DNA of 47,483 bases from Candidatus Poseidoniales archaeon (GCA_003602475.1 QQSC01000001.1:9800-57282), one strand, 5' to 3'; positions 16,918 to 25,405 are shown, counted from the stretch's first letter. Program-made: numbers and translations. The notes: a model not told the origin generated them from the letters alone.

Positions 16918-18161
16918 AGGGTCGTCAACACCGGTCGGGACGTTTTCCCGGACCCGCGATGGCCGATGAGCCGAGGCGCAGCCACGGGCGGCGTTGCCCC
17001 ATCGAATCGCTTGAGCAATTCATCGGTGGAGGTTGACCACTGCCATTGTTTCCGCCATTCCTCAATCAGCGTGGCTCGACGAGAACGGTCCGCTTCTGCC
17101 CAAGAGGGCACTTCTGCCAACAGTTCGTCAATTTTCTCTCCATGCAAGTGTTCTGGTTCGGCCTCCAAACGAAGCCATTGGGATTCTGTCAGTGGTCGTG
17201 TAGCGGGTTGCACCCACCGTGCATGACCGCTGGCTAAGGTGGTGATGTTTGGATCGGCCATGTCCGTCAAGGCGGTTAACCCAGCTCGAAGCAAGTTGTG
17301 TTCATGCTGTGGACGAGCCGGCCATACATACGTCGGCATGCCGGCACGAGCCCTGTGCAACCTGTTGAGAGCGGCCCCGTGCAATCCGACACTTCGCCCG
17401 ATGGGGAGCCAAGCCGTGCTGTCTTGGAAATATTCCATGGCGCACGGGAGCATGGAACTTCCTTGTTTTAGATGGGTGGTTCTCAGCCGCTTAAACGAGG
17501 TTGTAAGGAAGGTGGGAAGTGTGAGCAGCCGTTCTATCCTTCGGCCACCGTAGGGGCGGATGTAAGGGATGAGGGCAGCCCATGGTCGGGTAGTCCCTGA
17601 CCGCTTTGCAGAAGCAGGCATGTGTTTGTGGAAGGAATAGAACACCATGTTCTCATGGGGAACTTCGTGCTCTGACAACAACTCATCGGCCATTGTCATC
17701 GCTCGAGCAATGTGGTCGATGTGCGAGTTTTTGCCAAGGTAGCCACCTCCCATTGGAGCGGTTGGATGAGGGCGTTTGATCTCAACCGTTCCCATTTTTC
17801 CGTGGTTGACCCAGTGATCCTTGACCACGGGGTCGCAAAGAAACCGCTCAAAACCAAGGAAACCCACCTCTTCAAGCTCTTCAAGGGTCCATGCTTCAAC
17901 CCAACGGTCACGGCCATCGAGGTGCTCTTTGGGAATCGAAACCGTCCGGTCGTGATGAATCACCAGTTGCTGGTCGTGTGTGATGCGGATGTCAAATTCG
18001 ACACCGTCGAGATGCTGGATAGCGTGCCGTAAACTCTCCAACGTGTTTTCTGGGGCTTGCTGCCACGAGGCTTCCGTGCCCATGACCAACAACGGTGCCT
18101 CCCACTCCTCAATGTTTGCTTCTTGTTTCCCTGCTGCCGGCCTTCGTTTGTCCCAAGGCAT
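16905..18161 (-). CDS. Glycerophosphodiester phosphodiesterase-like protein lacking the first catalytic His-Arg
   Basis: A GDPD-type TIM-barrel fold: APENTLESL (about 36-44), the metal-ligand pair in VEFDIRI, the second catalytic His in VIHHDRT (about 68-74) and the metal-binding Glu-Lys in GTVEIKRP. The first motif, normally GHRG followed seven residues later by APENT, reads GTEASWQQAPENT with exact spacing, so the catalytic His and adjacent Arg are replaced by Thr-Glu. Strikingly, the last 25 residues contain LIGHRGSGKTSRP (residues about 398-410), a motif usually at the start of a GDPD domain. The 418-aa length exceeds the usual 240-330. The start is ATG at 18161; upstream extension would run through the PAP2 gene. 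Substrate and activity are uncertain. Confidence 0.72.
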   Translation of the reverse strand: MPWDKRRPAAGKQEANIEEWEAPLLVMGTEASWQQAPENTLESLRHAIQHLDGVEFDIRITHDQQLVIHHDRTVSIPKEHLDGRDRWVEAWTLEELEEVGFLGFERFLCDPVVKDHWVNHGKMGTVEIKRPHPTAPMGGGYLGKNSHIDHIARAMTMADELLSEHEVPHENMVFYSFHKHMPASAKRSGTTRPWAALIPYIRPYGGRRIERLLTLPTFLTTSFKRLRTTHLKQGSSMLPCAMEYFQDSTAWLPIGRSVGLHGAALNRLHRARAGMPTYVWPARPQHEHNLLRAGLTALTDMADPNITTLASGHARWVQPATRPLTESQWLRLEAEPEHLHGEKIDELLAEVPSWAEADRSRRATLIEEWRKQWQWSTSTDELLKRFDGATPPVAAPRLIGHRGSGKTSRPVLTTLHSR

Positions 18162-18165
18162 AAAT
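18159..18165 (+). promoter_or_regulatory. TATA box of the PAP2 gene, overlapping the divergent start codon
   Basis: CATAAAT centred 27 nt before the ATG at 18189, predicting a leaderless transcript. The same bases include the start codon of the divergent GDPD-like gene (ATG read from 18161), so promoter and opposing coding start overlap. Confidence 0.6.
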
Positions 18166-18188
18166 CCGCGCCGCCCTCGGTTTGATTC

Positions 18189-19643
18189 ATGGACCCCTAC
18201 AGCATCATGATGGGGATGATTGTGGTCCTGACACCCATCATCTGTTGGGTGTTCACCCGACATCAGCCTGATTTTCGGGTTTCGTGGCGCTCTTGGGCGG
18301 AAGAAATTCACAACAAGAGGTACTACCTTCACGCCATGGGTTACGTTGTCATTATCCGATGGAAATCCCTCACCGATGCCCTCAACGAACCGATGAAAAC
18401 GAGAACAGGCCACTGGACAGAAGCGGTTTACGGTCTGGAAGGGGAGACCACCAAATGGATTCAAAACACCTTTCGCAACGATTCTTTGACGGAGTTTCTT
18501 AATTTCCACTACCTCTTCGTTTATCTGTTTCTCATCTACGTTACGACGGTCTATTTCGCCTTTGCCAAGGACCGAGACATGACCGACAAAGTGACGCTCA
18601 ACTACCTGCTTATTTACGCCCTAGCGGTTCCGTATTACCTCTTCTTTAATGTCGAAGTCACCTCTTCGTGGATACCCGGGATGGATGCCCTTCTGTACCA
18701 TGATGGTTGGTACACGGTGTTCTACGCCCTTCACGATCCATTGGACAATGCGGTACCAAGCTTGCACGTGGCCATCCCCTTCGGGATTTTGATGCTCAAT
18801 TATCTTCACGTTAAGCAACAAGGGGGAACCCTTCGTGAATGGCGTCATTGGCCTTACCATCTGTTTGTCTTGGTGAACACGGTGCTGTTTATCTTCACCA
18901 TCCTCTACCTTGGCATTCATTGGGTGGTTGACATTCCACTTGGCATGCTCATCGGCAGCATAGGTGCGCTGTTTATCCATCATCTTCAACCCCGACTTCG
19001 CAACGATTTCGGTCCGATGTTCAAAGGGGTAAGTCGAACCAAAGTACGTCGGCATATCGTGGTGGAAGGTGCCGTCATGTTGATGTTGCTAACGGCGATC
19101 TTAATGGCCGTGAACGTTCAACAAGAAAGCGTTGATGACCGCGTGTCGTTCCGTTTGGGCGAAGGCGACAGCACCCTCGAGATTCTGCAAAAAATTAGTT
19201 CTGGTGAATCGGTCACCTCCGACATCACCAACCTCAACGATGCGGGTGACTTGGAAATCGTGTTGTTGATGGTTGAAGACAGTGTTTCTGCCATGGAGGA
19301 ACGGTCCATCGACTGGGAGGTGATGACCACTCTTGGTGAGCATCATGTCGTTGCCCCGCAATCCACCCTTCGCCTGGAGGTGACTTCTCCCAACAGTTTC
19401 CATTACGTCGCCATGCATTACGCCGATGACCAAGGCGGCGAGAACGTCATGGAGGTTCGTGTGATCAACGATTACGGCGACGACCAAATGGGCCAAGCCG
19501 TTCTCCTCAGTCTGCCTTCGTTGTGGATGACCGGATTCGTTGTTTATCGCTTGTACCGGCTGAAGAAGGAAGGCCGTTCCTGGATTGATTCCACGCCTTC
19601 TTATGTGTGGGCTTCTGCAGAGCAAATCAACGAAGAAGCGTGA
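18189..19643 (+). CDS. PAP2/AUR1-like membrane phosphatase
   Basis: Integral membrane protein of the PAP2 superfamily, resembling inositol phosphorylceramide synthase/AUR1-type members. The conserved active site is visible as NAVPSLHVAIPFG (about 188-200; PSLH replaces PSGH) and YLGIHWVVDIPLG (about 239-251; catalytic His and Asp). At least six hydrophobic helices span residues 5-285. A C-terminal exported beta-rich domain (about 315-440) and a final helix follow. It probably hydrolyses or transfers a lipid-phosphate headgroup during polar lipid metabolism, which fits the divergent GDPD-like neighbour (inference). The start is fixed by TATA spacing. TatC follows after 4 nt, indicating one operon. 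Confidence 0.82.
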   Translation: MDPYSIMMGMIVVLTPIICWVFTRHQPDFRVSWRSWAEEIHNKRYYLHAMGYVVIIRWKSLTDALNEPMKTRTGHWTEAVYGLEGETTKWIQNTFRNDSLTEFLNFHYLFVYLFLIYVTTVYFAFAKDRDMTDKVTLNYLLIYALAVPYYLFFNVEVTSSWIPGMDALLYHDGWYTVFYALHDPLDNAVPSLHVAIPFGILMLNYLHVKQQGGTLREWRHWPYHLFVLVNTVLFIFTILYLGIHWVVDIPLGMLIGSIGALFIHHLQPRLRNDFGPMFKGVSRTKVRRHIVVEGAVMLMLLTAILMAVNVQQESVDDRVSFRLGEGDSTLEILQKISSGESVTSDITNLNDAGDLEIVLLMVEDSVSAMEERSIDWEVMTTLGEHHVVAPQSTLRLEVTSPNSFHYVAMHYADDQGGENVMEVRVINDYGDDQMGQAVLLSLPSLWMTGFVVYRLYRLKKEGRSWIDSTPSYVWASAEQINEEA

Positions 19644-19647
19644 GCCC

Positions 19648-20454
19648 ATGACATCAGGTAACACCTCCATCGACCGACTGATGGACTCCCCGGGTGGAAT
19701 GGTGCTCGCTTCGTTGCAAACCGCCGCGCAGCGGTACGCTCGGGTGTACATCGTTTTGTTTCTCTTGGCATTCGTGACTGCTTTTCCAATGACCGGAGCG
19801 GTTGTGGAGTGGTTGATCGCCGAGGATCGCCTCCCTGCAGGGGTGGACATCATCGTGGTCTCCCCGGTTGAATTCTTGTTCCTCCAACTTCGCATGGCGG
19901 CTTCTTTTGGTATGTTGATGATCGCAGTGACGCTGGTGCTCCACCTTGCGTTGTTTGGACGGCATCATGAGGCGGTCCAGGCGAGGGTTGCCGAATTGGA
20001 CCTTCAGTTGCCTCAACCAGGACGCACAGCGGTGTTGACGTTGCTTGGCGTGACGGTGCTGTCGTTTGGTGGTCTGATGTATGCTTGGGAATGGTTGACC
20101 CCCTTGTTGCTGGCTTACTTGACGGAGGACGCACAACAAGCAGGTTTGTCGACGGAGTGGCGGCTGTCCGGTTACGCCGGATTCATCGTGAGTTTGGTCG
20201 GCGCCTCGATGGTTGGTTTTCAAACCCCTGTGGTGACGACATTGGCCCTGCGGCTTCACATCGTGGAACGGTCGGTGTTGAAGGCCTTGCGCAGGCACAT
20301 TTGGTTTTCAGCCTTCGTCTTGGGGGCGTTGCTTTCCCCGCCGGACCCGCTGTCGCTGTTTTTGGTGGCCATGCCGGTGATTGTTCTGTTCGAACTTTCT
20401 TTGGTTGTTGACGGTGTTCTTAGGGACGGACGGCAGGCAACAAGCGCTCAATGA
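19648..20454 (+). CDS. tatC: Sec-independent protein translocase TatC
   Basis: Core multispanning subunit of the twin-arginine translocase, which exports folded proteins. The 268-aa protein has six hydrophobic segments, the periplasmic-loop motif SPVEFLFLQLRMA (TatC consensus SP-E-F) and the C-terminal LSPPDPLSLFLVAMPVIVLFE, matching the archaeal TatC TPPD/SPPDP-SQ-LLA-P-LLLYE signature. The usual N-terminal HL-ELR twin-arginine-recognition motif is not evident; the N-terminus reads MVLASLQTAAQRY instead, a notable divergence. The start is ATG at 19648, 4 nt after the PAP2 stop. No tatA gene is seen nearby. The 3' end overlaps the convergent PHP gene by 35 nt. Confidence 0.82.
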   Translation: MTSGNTSIDRLMDSPGGMVLASLQTAAQRYARVYIVLFLLAFVTAFPMTGAVVEWLIAEDRLPAGVDIIVVSPVEFLFLQLRMAASFGMLMIAVTLVLHLALFGRHHEAVQARVAELDLQLPQPGRTAVLTLLGVTVLSFGGLMYAWEWLTPLLLAYLTEDAQQAGLSTEWRLSGYAGFIVSLVGASMVGFQTPVVTTLALRLHIVERSVLKALRRHIWFSAFVLGALLSPPDPLSLFLVAMPVIVLFELSLVVDGVLRDGRQATSAQ

Positions 20455-21337
20455 TGGCTGGCATGTGGCCGGGGAGTTGGCCATAATCCATTCCATGGAA
20501 ATCTGAACCCACCGTAATGCCGAGCCCGTTGGCTGTGGCAGCCAACATCAACTCGTACCGATACGCATCGCTGTGGCTGCGATGAACCGCTTCAACAGCG
20601 TCAACACCGCTGTTGTTAAGCACTTCAAGCAACTTCGAAACGGGTACACCGTAGTACTTGGGATGGGCCAGAGACGCCACTCCCCCTGCCTTGTGAATCT
20701 GTTGAACCGCTTGTTCAAGGTTGGGTTTCCGATGCTCAACAAATCCAGGTAAACCGTCGCCAATCCATGTTTCAAATGCCTCTTGTTTGGTTGCCACGTA
20801 TCCGAGACTTACCATCTCTTCAGCAAGGTGGGGTCGTCCAACCGACCCTGTGGCTCGTGCCATCACCCGTTCAGCATCCACCGGCATCCCAAGTTCACCC
20901 AGTCGTTCACACATGGCCATCATGCGTGGAATTCGACCAGATTGGTGTGGAAGCAACCAACGCTGGAAGGCGTTGATTTCTTCGTTTGTTGCCCCAGGTA
21001 TCCACGTTGGAAAGTACGCCAGCAAATGCCATGAATTGGACGGGCGCTCTTGTGCATGTCGCATCAATTCCGCCTCATGAGCCGGCTCGGCCACCTCACA
21101 GGTGATTTCAATACCGGGTACAAAGCGAATGCCCAATCGGGCGGCTGCATTCGCTCCTTCCTCCCATCCGTTGATGGTGTCGTGATCGGTCAGAGCCCAC
21201 ACCTTGACGCCCCTATTGGCCATGGTTTCAGCCACAGTATGCACGTCGTGCTGGCCATCGCTGTGTGTGGAGTGGGAGTGCAAATCCACCGCTTGAGTCC
21301 ACATGGGCATGCCAATCCTCGGTGGCGTTTCAACCAT
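20420..21337 (-). CDS. PHP-domain phosphoesterase (RNase AM/YciV-like)
   Basis: Metal-dependent phosphoesterase of the PHP family. The ligands appear in order: DLHSHSTHSDG, LTDHDT, PGIEIT, SLAHPKYYG and VGSDFHG. The overall layout with a long insertion between PGIEIT and GRPHLAEEM resembles YciV/3',5'-nucleoside bisphosphate phosphatase, which hydrolyses pAp and short RNA 5' ends. At 305 aa it is the typical size. Start ATG at 21337; an ATG at 21307 just before the HSHST motif is possible. It follows the membrane-protein gene by about 2 nt and is probably in the same leftward operon. Confidence 0.85.
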   Translation of the reverse strand: MVETPPRIGMPMWTQAVDLHSHSTHSDGQHDVHTVAETMANRGVKVWALTDHDTINGWEEGANAAARLGIRFVPGIEITCEVAEPAHEAELMRHAQERPSNSWHLLAYFPTWIPGATNEEINAFQRWLLPHQSGRIPRMMAMCERLGELGMPVDAERVMARATGSVGRPHLAEEMVSLGYVATKQEAFETWIGDGLPGFVEHRKPNLEQAVQQIHKAGGVASLAHPKYYGVPVSKLLEVLNNSGVDAVEAVHRSHSDAYRYELMLAATANGLGITVGSDFHGMDYGQLPGHMPAIIERLLPAVRP

Positions 21338-21339
21338 TC

Positions 21340-22260
21340 TCAGAACAAATCGTCCAGATTGGGCAGCACTGGGATGTCCGATTCGGCTGAAGAGGGGCGA
21401 TTCTCTTCGGGAGAAGGGAGGTCGGGGAGAATGGGCAAATCAAGCTCAGCGACCGGTTGAACAGGTGATTCCGCAGTAGCTTCTTCATTTGGTTCGTCAA
21501 ACAAATCGCTGATCGAAGGGAGTTCAAGCGGTGGAAGTGATGAGGCTGGCTCAGGTGCTGTCTGTTCTGCCAACCCCACGTTGGGGGATGGCTGGGGGGC
21601 CGTTTCCTTGGAGTTCACAAACGACGGTAGAGGCACCAAACCCTTCCCATCGGTCACAAACTCTCGTTGAGTTTCCAACCCCGGAATGGTGGTCGGGTCC
21701 ACAAGGTCCTGTGCGCGCTGACCGGGAAGTGGGACGGGCTGATTCACGCTGCGTTGCAAGGTTCGTCCGTCGTTGGGGTCGGCTGGAACCGCTTCTCGAA
21801 CTTCCGTTCTGTAATTCAACGCACCCTGAGATGGCAGGTGCGTCGGTGCAGCAGGGGCTGCAACCGCTGCTTGTGCGGGTGTGTTGGCCACTCCAAGGGT
21901 GGCCATGGCAGAATTGACATCAGGAGCAGACTGTGCGGTTTCGCCAAGGATACCCGTGATGATTGATTGAGTGGTCGGGTTGACCGTTTGCTGATGCAAG
22001 GAGCGAAATGAAACGGGCGTGAAGTCTTGGTTGGCCTCAATGGAACGTTGCGTGAACTCGGGAACTTCCAGTTCTCGGCCAGCCCAAAATCGGACCAACA
22101 ACATCAGACCAACGACCGTTAAGGCCACGTATTCTTCTTCGCTCAGTCCACCCGAACCCACCAGTGTAAGGTTGAGATTGATAGCGGTAAGAATCAGAAT
22201 CCCAGCAGAGAGCAACGTGGCCAAAGCCGCAATGCGAGGAGCCCTTGGGTCGTGTGCCAC
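21340..22260 (-). CDS. Two-helix membrane protein with long Pro/Glu-rich tail
   Basis: Not recognised. The protein begins with two hydrophobic helices (IAALATLLSAGILILTAI and YVALTVVGLMLLVRFW), then a cytoplasmic-type low-complexity region rich in Pro, Ala, Glu and Gln, ending in repeated LP-LPD/LPN acidic motifs (LPILPDLPSP, IPVLPNLDDLF). I chose GTG at 22260 (306 aa) because GGAGGTG precedes it by 5 nt. The frame is open to 22308 but that overlaps folD. It sits between folD and the PHP gene. The tail looks like a flexible docking segment (inference). Confidence 0.65.
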   Translation of the reverse strand: MAHDPRAPRIAALATLLSAGILILTAINLNLTLVGSGGLSEEEYVALTVVGLMLLVRFWAGRELEVPEFTQRSIEANQDFTPVSFRSLHQQTVNPTTQSIITGILGETAQSAPDVNSAMATLGVANTPAQAAVAAPAAPTHLPSQGALNYRTEVREAVPADPNDGRTLQRSVNQPVPLPGQRAQDLVDPTTIPGLETQREFVTDGKGLVPLPSFVNSKETAPQPSPNVGLAEQTAPEPASSLPPLELPSISDLFDEPNEEATAESPVQPVAELDLPILPDLPSPEENRPSSAESDIPVLPNLDDLF

Positions 22261-22282
22261 GGTTGCACCTCCATGTTCAGCG

Positions 22283-22290
22283 TTATATCC
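22283..22290 (-). promoter_or_regulatory. Possible TATA box before the 22260 gene
   Basis: GGATATAA on the minus strand, centred 26 nt upstream of the GTG at 22260. It lies just inside the folD stop region (22298), so this gene may have its own promoter as well as readthrough from folD. Confidence 0.4.
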
Positions 22291-22297
22291 ATTCGCA

Positions 22298-23176
22298 TCA
22301 CAGGTCAACTGTTCGCTCTGCTGCTCGAACCGTGTTGCTCATGAGCATGGCGATGGTCATTGGTCCGACGCCTCCCGGAACAGGGCTCAGCCAGCCGGCC
22401 ACCTCCCGTACAGCAGGGTCAACATCGCCCACAAGTCTCCATCCTCGTTCTCTCGAAGGGTCGTCCACTCTGTTGATACCAACATCAACGACAACGGCAC
22501 CGGGTTTCACCCAATCCGGTTTGACCATGTTGGGCCGACCAACGGCGGCCACAATAACATCAGCTTCTGCACACCGCTCTGCCAAATCCTCGGTTCTCGA
22601 GTGAGCAACAGTGACGGTTGCATCTGCTCCCCGGGCTGCCAACAAGAGCGCAGCTGGCATGCCAACAATTCTTGATCTTCCCAAGACAATTGCCCGCTTT
22701 CCTTTCAATTCAATGCCCCCCCACTCGAGCATGTTCATGACGCCATGGGGCGTGCAGGGCAGCAAACCATCGGTACGACCCTGAACGAGTCGGCCCAGGT
22801 TAACAGGATGAAATCCGTCGACATCTTTTGTTGGATGAATCAATTCTGTCAACCCTTCTTCGTCCATGTGGTCCGGAAGAGGCGACTGAACCAAAATACC
22901 GTGAACATCGTCGCGTAGGTTGAGGTTTTCGATGTGTTTGCGGACGTCGTTTTCTAAGGCGTCTGCTGGCAATTCAATGTGAGTTGAGGTCAAGCCCAGG
23001 CGCTCGCATGTTCTGATTTTGGAGTTCACATACACGTGTGATGCGGGGTCGTTTCCGACGATGACCACGGCGAGATGTGGTGTGATCCCGTGCTCTTTCA
23101 ATGCCGCAATCCGGTTGTGGAGGGCCACCTCGACCGAGCTTGCACAGGCCTTTCCATCAAGTGAGCGAGCCGTCAT
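22298..23176 (-). CDS. folD: Bifunctional methylenetetrahydrofolate dehydrogenase / methenyl-THF cyclohydrolase
   Basis: Interconverts 5,10-methylene-THF and 10-formyl-THF using NADP in one-carbon metabolism. The catalytic Lys is in YVNSKIRTCERLG. The substrate motifs are VQSPLPDHM and PTKDVDGFHP, the nucleotide site is LGRSRIVGMP (usual GRSNIVGKP), and PGGVGPMTIAML closes the active site. 292 aa is the family's normal length. ATG start at 23176. Presence of FolD indicates a tetrahydrofolate rather than purely methanopterin C1 pathway, as in other heterotrophic marine archaea (family knowledge). Confidence 0.95.
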   Translation of the reverse strand: MTARSLDGKACASSVEVALHNRIAALKEHGITPHLAVVIVGNDPASHVYVNSKIRTCERLGLTSTHIELPADALENDVRKHIENLNLRDDVHGILVQSPLPDHMDEEGLTELIHPTKDVDGFHPVNLGRLVQGRTDGLLPCTPHGVMNMLEWGGIELKGKRAIVLGRSRIVGMPAALLLAARGADATVTVAHSRTEDLAERCAEADVIVAAVGRPNMVKPDWVKPGAVVVDVGINRVDDPSRERGWRLVGDVDPAVREVAGWLSPVPGGVGPMTIAMLMSNTVRAAERTVDL

Positions 23177-23227
23177 GGACGGTCCTTATGGGCTCAAGAC
23201 TTGAGCATTCGCTTGAAAATGCGCCGT

Positions 23228-23458
23228 TCACAAGGGTGTCCTGATCCCCATGGCACGAACCACGCACCATCCAGCCCGTGCTTCGTAGACGGCAAAGGCT
23301 CCACCTGCGGTGGCCCCAGCAACGGCGTACCACCCAAAGGGCACGGCGATGAGGTCAAGAGCCAAAACGGTCGCAAGGACGGTGGCTCCAAGAATCGTTG
23401 CGATGCCCCCGGCCATCCTAGCAGCTTTTCCTTTGGCGTCAATGTTGCATTGTGGCAT
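23228..23458 (-). CDS. Small DUF2892-like membrane protein
   Basis: A 76-aa protein starting MPQCNIDAKGKAARMAGG, with two hydrophobic helices (about 18-38 and 41-58) and the end GWCVVRAMGIRTPL. The GWC-xxRA-GIRTPL ending and N-terminal CN-DAK-R pattern resemble DUF2892 membrane proteins; function unknown. The start is supported by a TATA box 25 nt upstream. It lies between tRNA-Thr and folD, all leftward. Confidence 0.68.
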   Translation of the reverse strand: MPQCNIDAKGKAARMAGGIATILGATVLATVLALDLIAVPFGWYAVAGATAGGAFAVYEARAGWCVVRAMGIRTPL

Positions 23459-23479
23459 GGGCTGAAATTAATAGCGTGA

Positions 23480-23486
23480 ATATATG
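23480..23486 (-). promoter_or_regulatory. TATA box of the DUF2892-like gene
   Basis: CATATAT on the minus strand, about 25 nt upstream of the ATG at 23458; leaderless start predicted. It begins about 24 nt after the tRNA 3' end. Confidence 0.55.
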
Positions 23487-23509
23487 AATGCCTGTTTGTG
23501 GGGAGGTGG

Positions 23510-23583
23510 AGCCAACGGAGGGACTCGAACCCCCGACCGTCTGATTACAAATCAGACGCACTACCAGACTGTGCTACGTTGGC
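23510..23583 (-). tRNA. tRNA-Thr (anticodon UGU)
   Basis: A 74-nt cloverleaf on the minus strand. The acceptor stem pairs GCCAACG with CGTTGGC, the D arm is GCAC/GTGC around AGTCTGGTA, the anticodon stem is TCTGA/TCAGA with loop TTTGTAA giving UGU (threonine), and the T loop is TTCGAGT. The discriminator base is U73, which suits archaeal tRNA-Thr. The 3' CCA is not encoded and no intron is present. Confidence 0.95.
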
Positions 23584-23678
23584 CTCAACCTTCCGTGGAC
23601 AACGACGTTCATGAAGTCAACGGAAGGGACCGAATCGAGCATGGGCAAGTCAAAGAAGAAGTGGCACCTCCTCAATGC

Positions 23679-24965
23679 ATGGACGAGGAGCCGGTTATGC
23701 AGTACCTCTCGTCCCAAGGTCGTCAGCGCACGGGCGACGATGTCATCTTCAGTTGGTTGGCTCGTTACCGACACGCCGCGGCAGCTGGAGCCGATGCAGT
23801 CAACGGTACGGTGGGAGCCATGCTTGAGGACAACGGGCAGTTGGCCATCAACGCCACCGTCGATGCAGCACTTCGCCAAGCTCCAGCTGTTGAATTCGCA
23901 GCCTATGCTCCGTTGAAAGGCCTTCCCGATTACCTCGACCTATCGGTGACGTTGGCCCTTGGTGAACACCGTCAGGCATTGGAAGCAATGGGGCTGAATC
24001 ACATCGCAACAGCCACGCCCGGAGGCTCTGGGGCCTTGTTTCTGGCGGCTTCGAACTTCACGGAGCGCAACGACAGGGTTCTGCTTCGCGACCGACATTG
24101 GGGCCCATACAAGGGATTCTTACGCGGTGTGGGTCTTGGTTGGGCCACCTATCCGCTGCTGCCAGGGCCTTCAAACGAGACCACTCCGTTTTTCGACCGT
24201 GCTGGATTTGAAACGGAATTAAACGCCCTCGTAGAACACCAAACCAAGGTGATGGTGTGGATCAACGACCCTGCCCACAACCCAACGGGTTTGAGCCTCC
24301 CACCCGCTTCACGTCTGGCCATGCTTGAGTCGTTCATGGAGAGTGCCCTTCGTCACGAACACATCGGGCATACGCTTGTGATTGATGCAGCTTACCACTT
24401 GTATGCACAAGACCCTCATGGCTGGGCAGAAACCCTCCTTGAGGTTATGAATCAAGGTTGGCCTTGGCCTGAGAACATGTTGGTGTGCATGGCTCTTAGC
24501 CTCTCAAAATCACACACGGCGTATGGATTGCGTGCAGGAGCCCTGATTTGTCTTCACCCGGATGAAAAAGCGCTCACAACGTTGCGAGACATCATGGGGG
24601 TCACCGGGCGAGAAACATGGTCTGCAGCCCCCCGTTTGGCTCAATACACCTTTGCTCACCTCCATTCGAAACCTTCAACGGGACAGGCGTGGGCTGATGA
24701 GCGCGATCGATTGTCGGTGATGTTGGACGACCGACGAACGTCATTCGTCACCGCTTGCAACGAACATGGGGTGGCCATCAACCCAACGCATGACGGGTTC
24801 TTTGCCTGGTTTGAATGCAACGATCCGGTGGCCGTGGCAGAAGCCTGCGCCCAGGACCACGTCTATCTGGTTCCGCTTGAAGGCGGTGTTCGCATTGGTC
24901 TATGCGCCATTCCTGTTCATCAGGTTGACCGTGTGGCCAAGGCCCTGGCCGACTCGCAGAGGTGA
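23679..24965 (+). CDS. Class I aminotransferase (aspartate/aromatic AspC-TyrB type)
   Basis: PLP-dependent transamination of an amino acid (aspartate or aromatic) with 2-oxoglutarate. Motifs: TATPGGSGALFLA (like TyrB/AspC QTVGGSGAL), NDPAHNPTGLSL (like HNPTG), LVIDAAYHLYAQ with the PLP-pyridine Asp, LSLSKSHTAYGLRAG with the Schiff-base Lys, and a C-terminal GGVRIGLCAIP region with the substrate-carboxylate Arg. It matches the Ib AspC/TyrB subgroup, less usual in archaea. The frame is open upstream across the antisense tRNA, but that part is not coding. ATG at 23679 is chosen; ATG at 23697, six residues later, has GAGGAG 6 nt upstream. The stop overlaps the next gene's GTG. Confidence 0.83.
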   Translation: MDEEPVMQYLSSQGRQRTGDDVIFSWLARYRHAAAAGADAVNGTVGAMLEDNGQLAINATVDAALRQAPAVEFAAYAPLKGLPDYLDLSVTLALGEHRQALEAMGLNHIATATPGGSGALFLAASNFTERNDRVLLRDRHWGPYKGFLRGVGLGWATYPLLPGPSNETTPFFDRAGFETELNALVEHQTKVMVWINDPAHNPTGLSLPPASRLAMLESFMESALRHEHIGHTLVIDAAYHLYAQDPHGWAETLLEVMNQGWPWPENMLVCMALSLSKSHTAYGLRAGALICLHPDEKALTTLRDIMGVTGRETWSAAPRLAQYTFAHLHSKPSTGQAWADERDRLSVMLDDRRTSFVTACNEHGVAINPTHDGFFAWFECNDPVAVAEACAQDHVYLVPLEGGVRIGLCAIPVHQVDRVAKALADSQR

Positions 24966-25348
24966 ACGGATTGACGCGACTGACCAAGGAAAATTTCCTC
25001 CTTACTGGCCTCATCTGCATTGTTTTTGGGGCGTTTCTCACCGTTGGGGGACTTGGGCCAATGGCCGCTACCGTTGGTTTGTTTGGCATCGCTTTTTTCC
25101 TCGTCGGCATGACCATGGGTCGACGGCATGAATTGTCACCAGCCGAAGTGGCCGCATGGTCACCCGAACAGGCACAGTTGCCCGATGCAGGGCGATTCAT
25201 GTTCCGTGTTGACGTCACCTTGGATGAACCGGTCCAGTCATCAATTTTGTGCGGGCCTTGCGGTCACATCGAGGTGGTGCCCGGTCATCGCCCTTCCGAG
25301 TTCACCTGTTCTTCCTGCGGTCGACAACTTTGGGAAGAAGAGGAATGA
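24962..25348 (+). CDS. Small membrane protein with zinc ribbon
   Basis: A 128-aa protein: two hydrophobic helices (about 12-33 and 35-52), then a soluble domain ending in ILCGPCGHIEVVPGHRPS with CSSCGR, a C-x2-C...C-x2-C zinc ribbon. Family not recognised. The GTG start overlaps the aminotransferase stop (GTGA), so the two are coupled. Confidence 0.7.
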   Translation: MNGLTRLTKENFLLTGLICIVFGAFLTVGGLGPMAATVGLFGIAFFLVGMTMGRRHELSPAEVAAWSPEQAQLPDAGRFMFRVDVTLDEPVQSSILCGPCGHIEVVPGHRPSEFTCSSCGRQLWEEEE

Positions 25349-25405
25349 ATCATCTTCGTGTCCCTGCAACGGTGATTTCAAAGACACCAACACGCTGGCG
25401 CAATC

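Noticed and set aside
16947-16964. P-loop kinase reading of GHRGSGKTS
   Set aside because: It resembles a Walker A motif but lies about 15 residues from the protein end with no following domain; the GDPD first-strand reading fits the gene better.
18162-18509. N-terminal extension of the GDPD-like gene
   Set aside because: It would overlap antisense the well-supported PAP2 gene and its TATA box; GDPD homology starts after 18161.
23484-23678. N-terminal extension of the aminotransferase
   Set aside because: It runs through the antisense tRNA-Thr gene and has no aminotransferase similarity.
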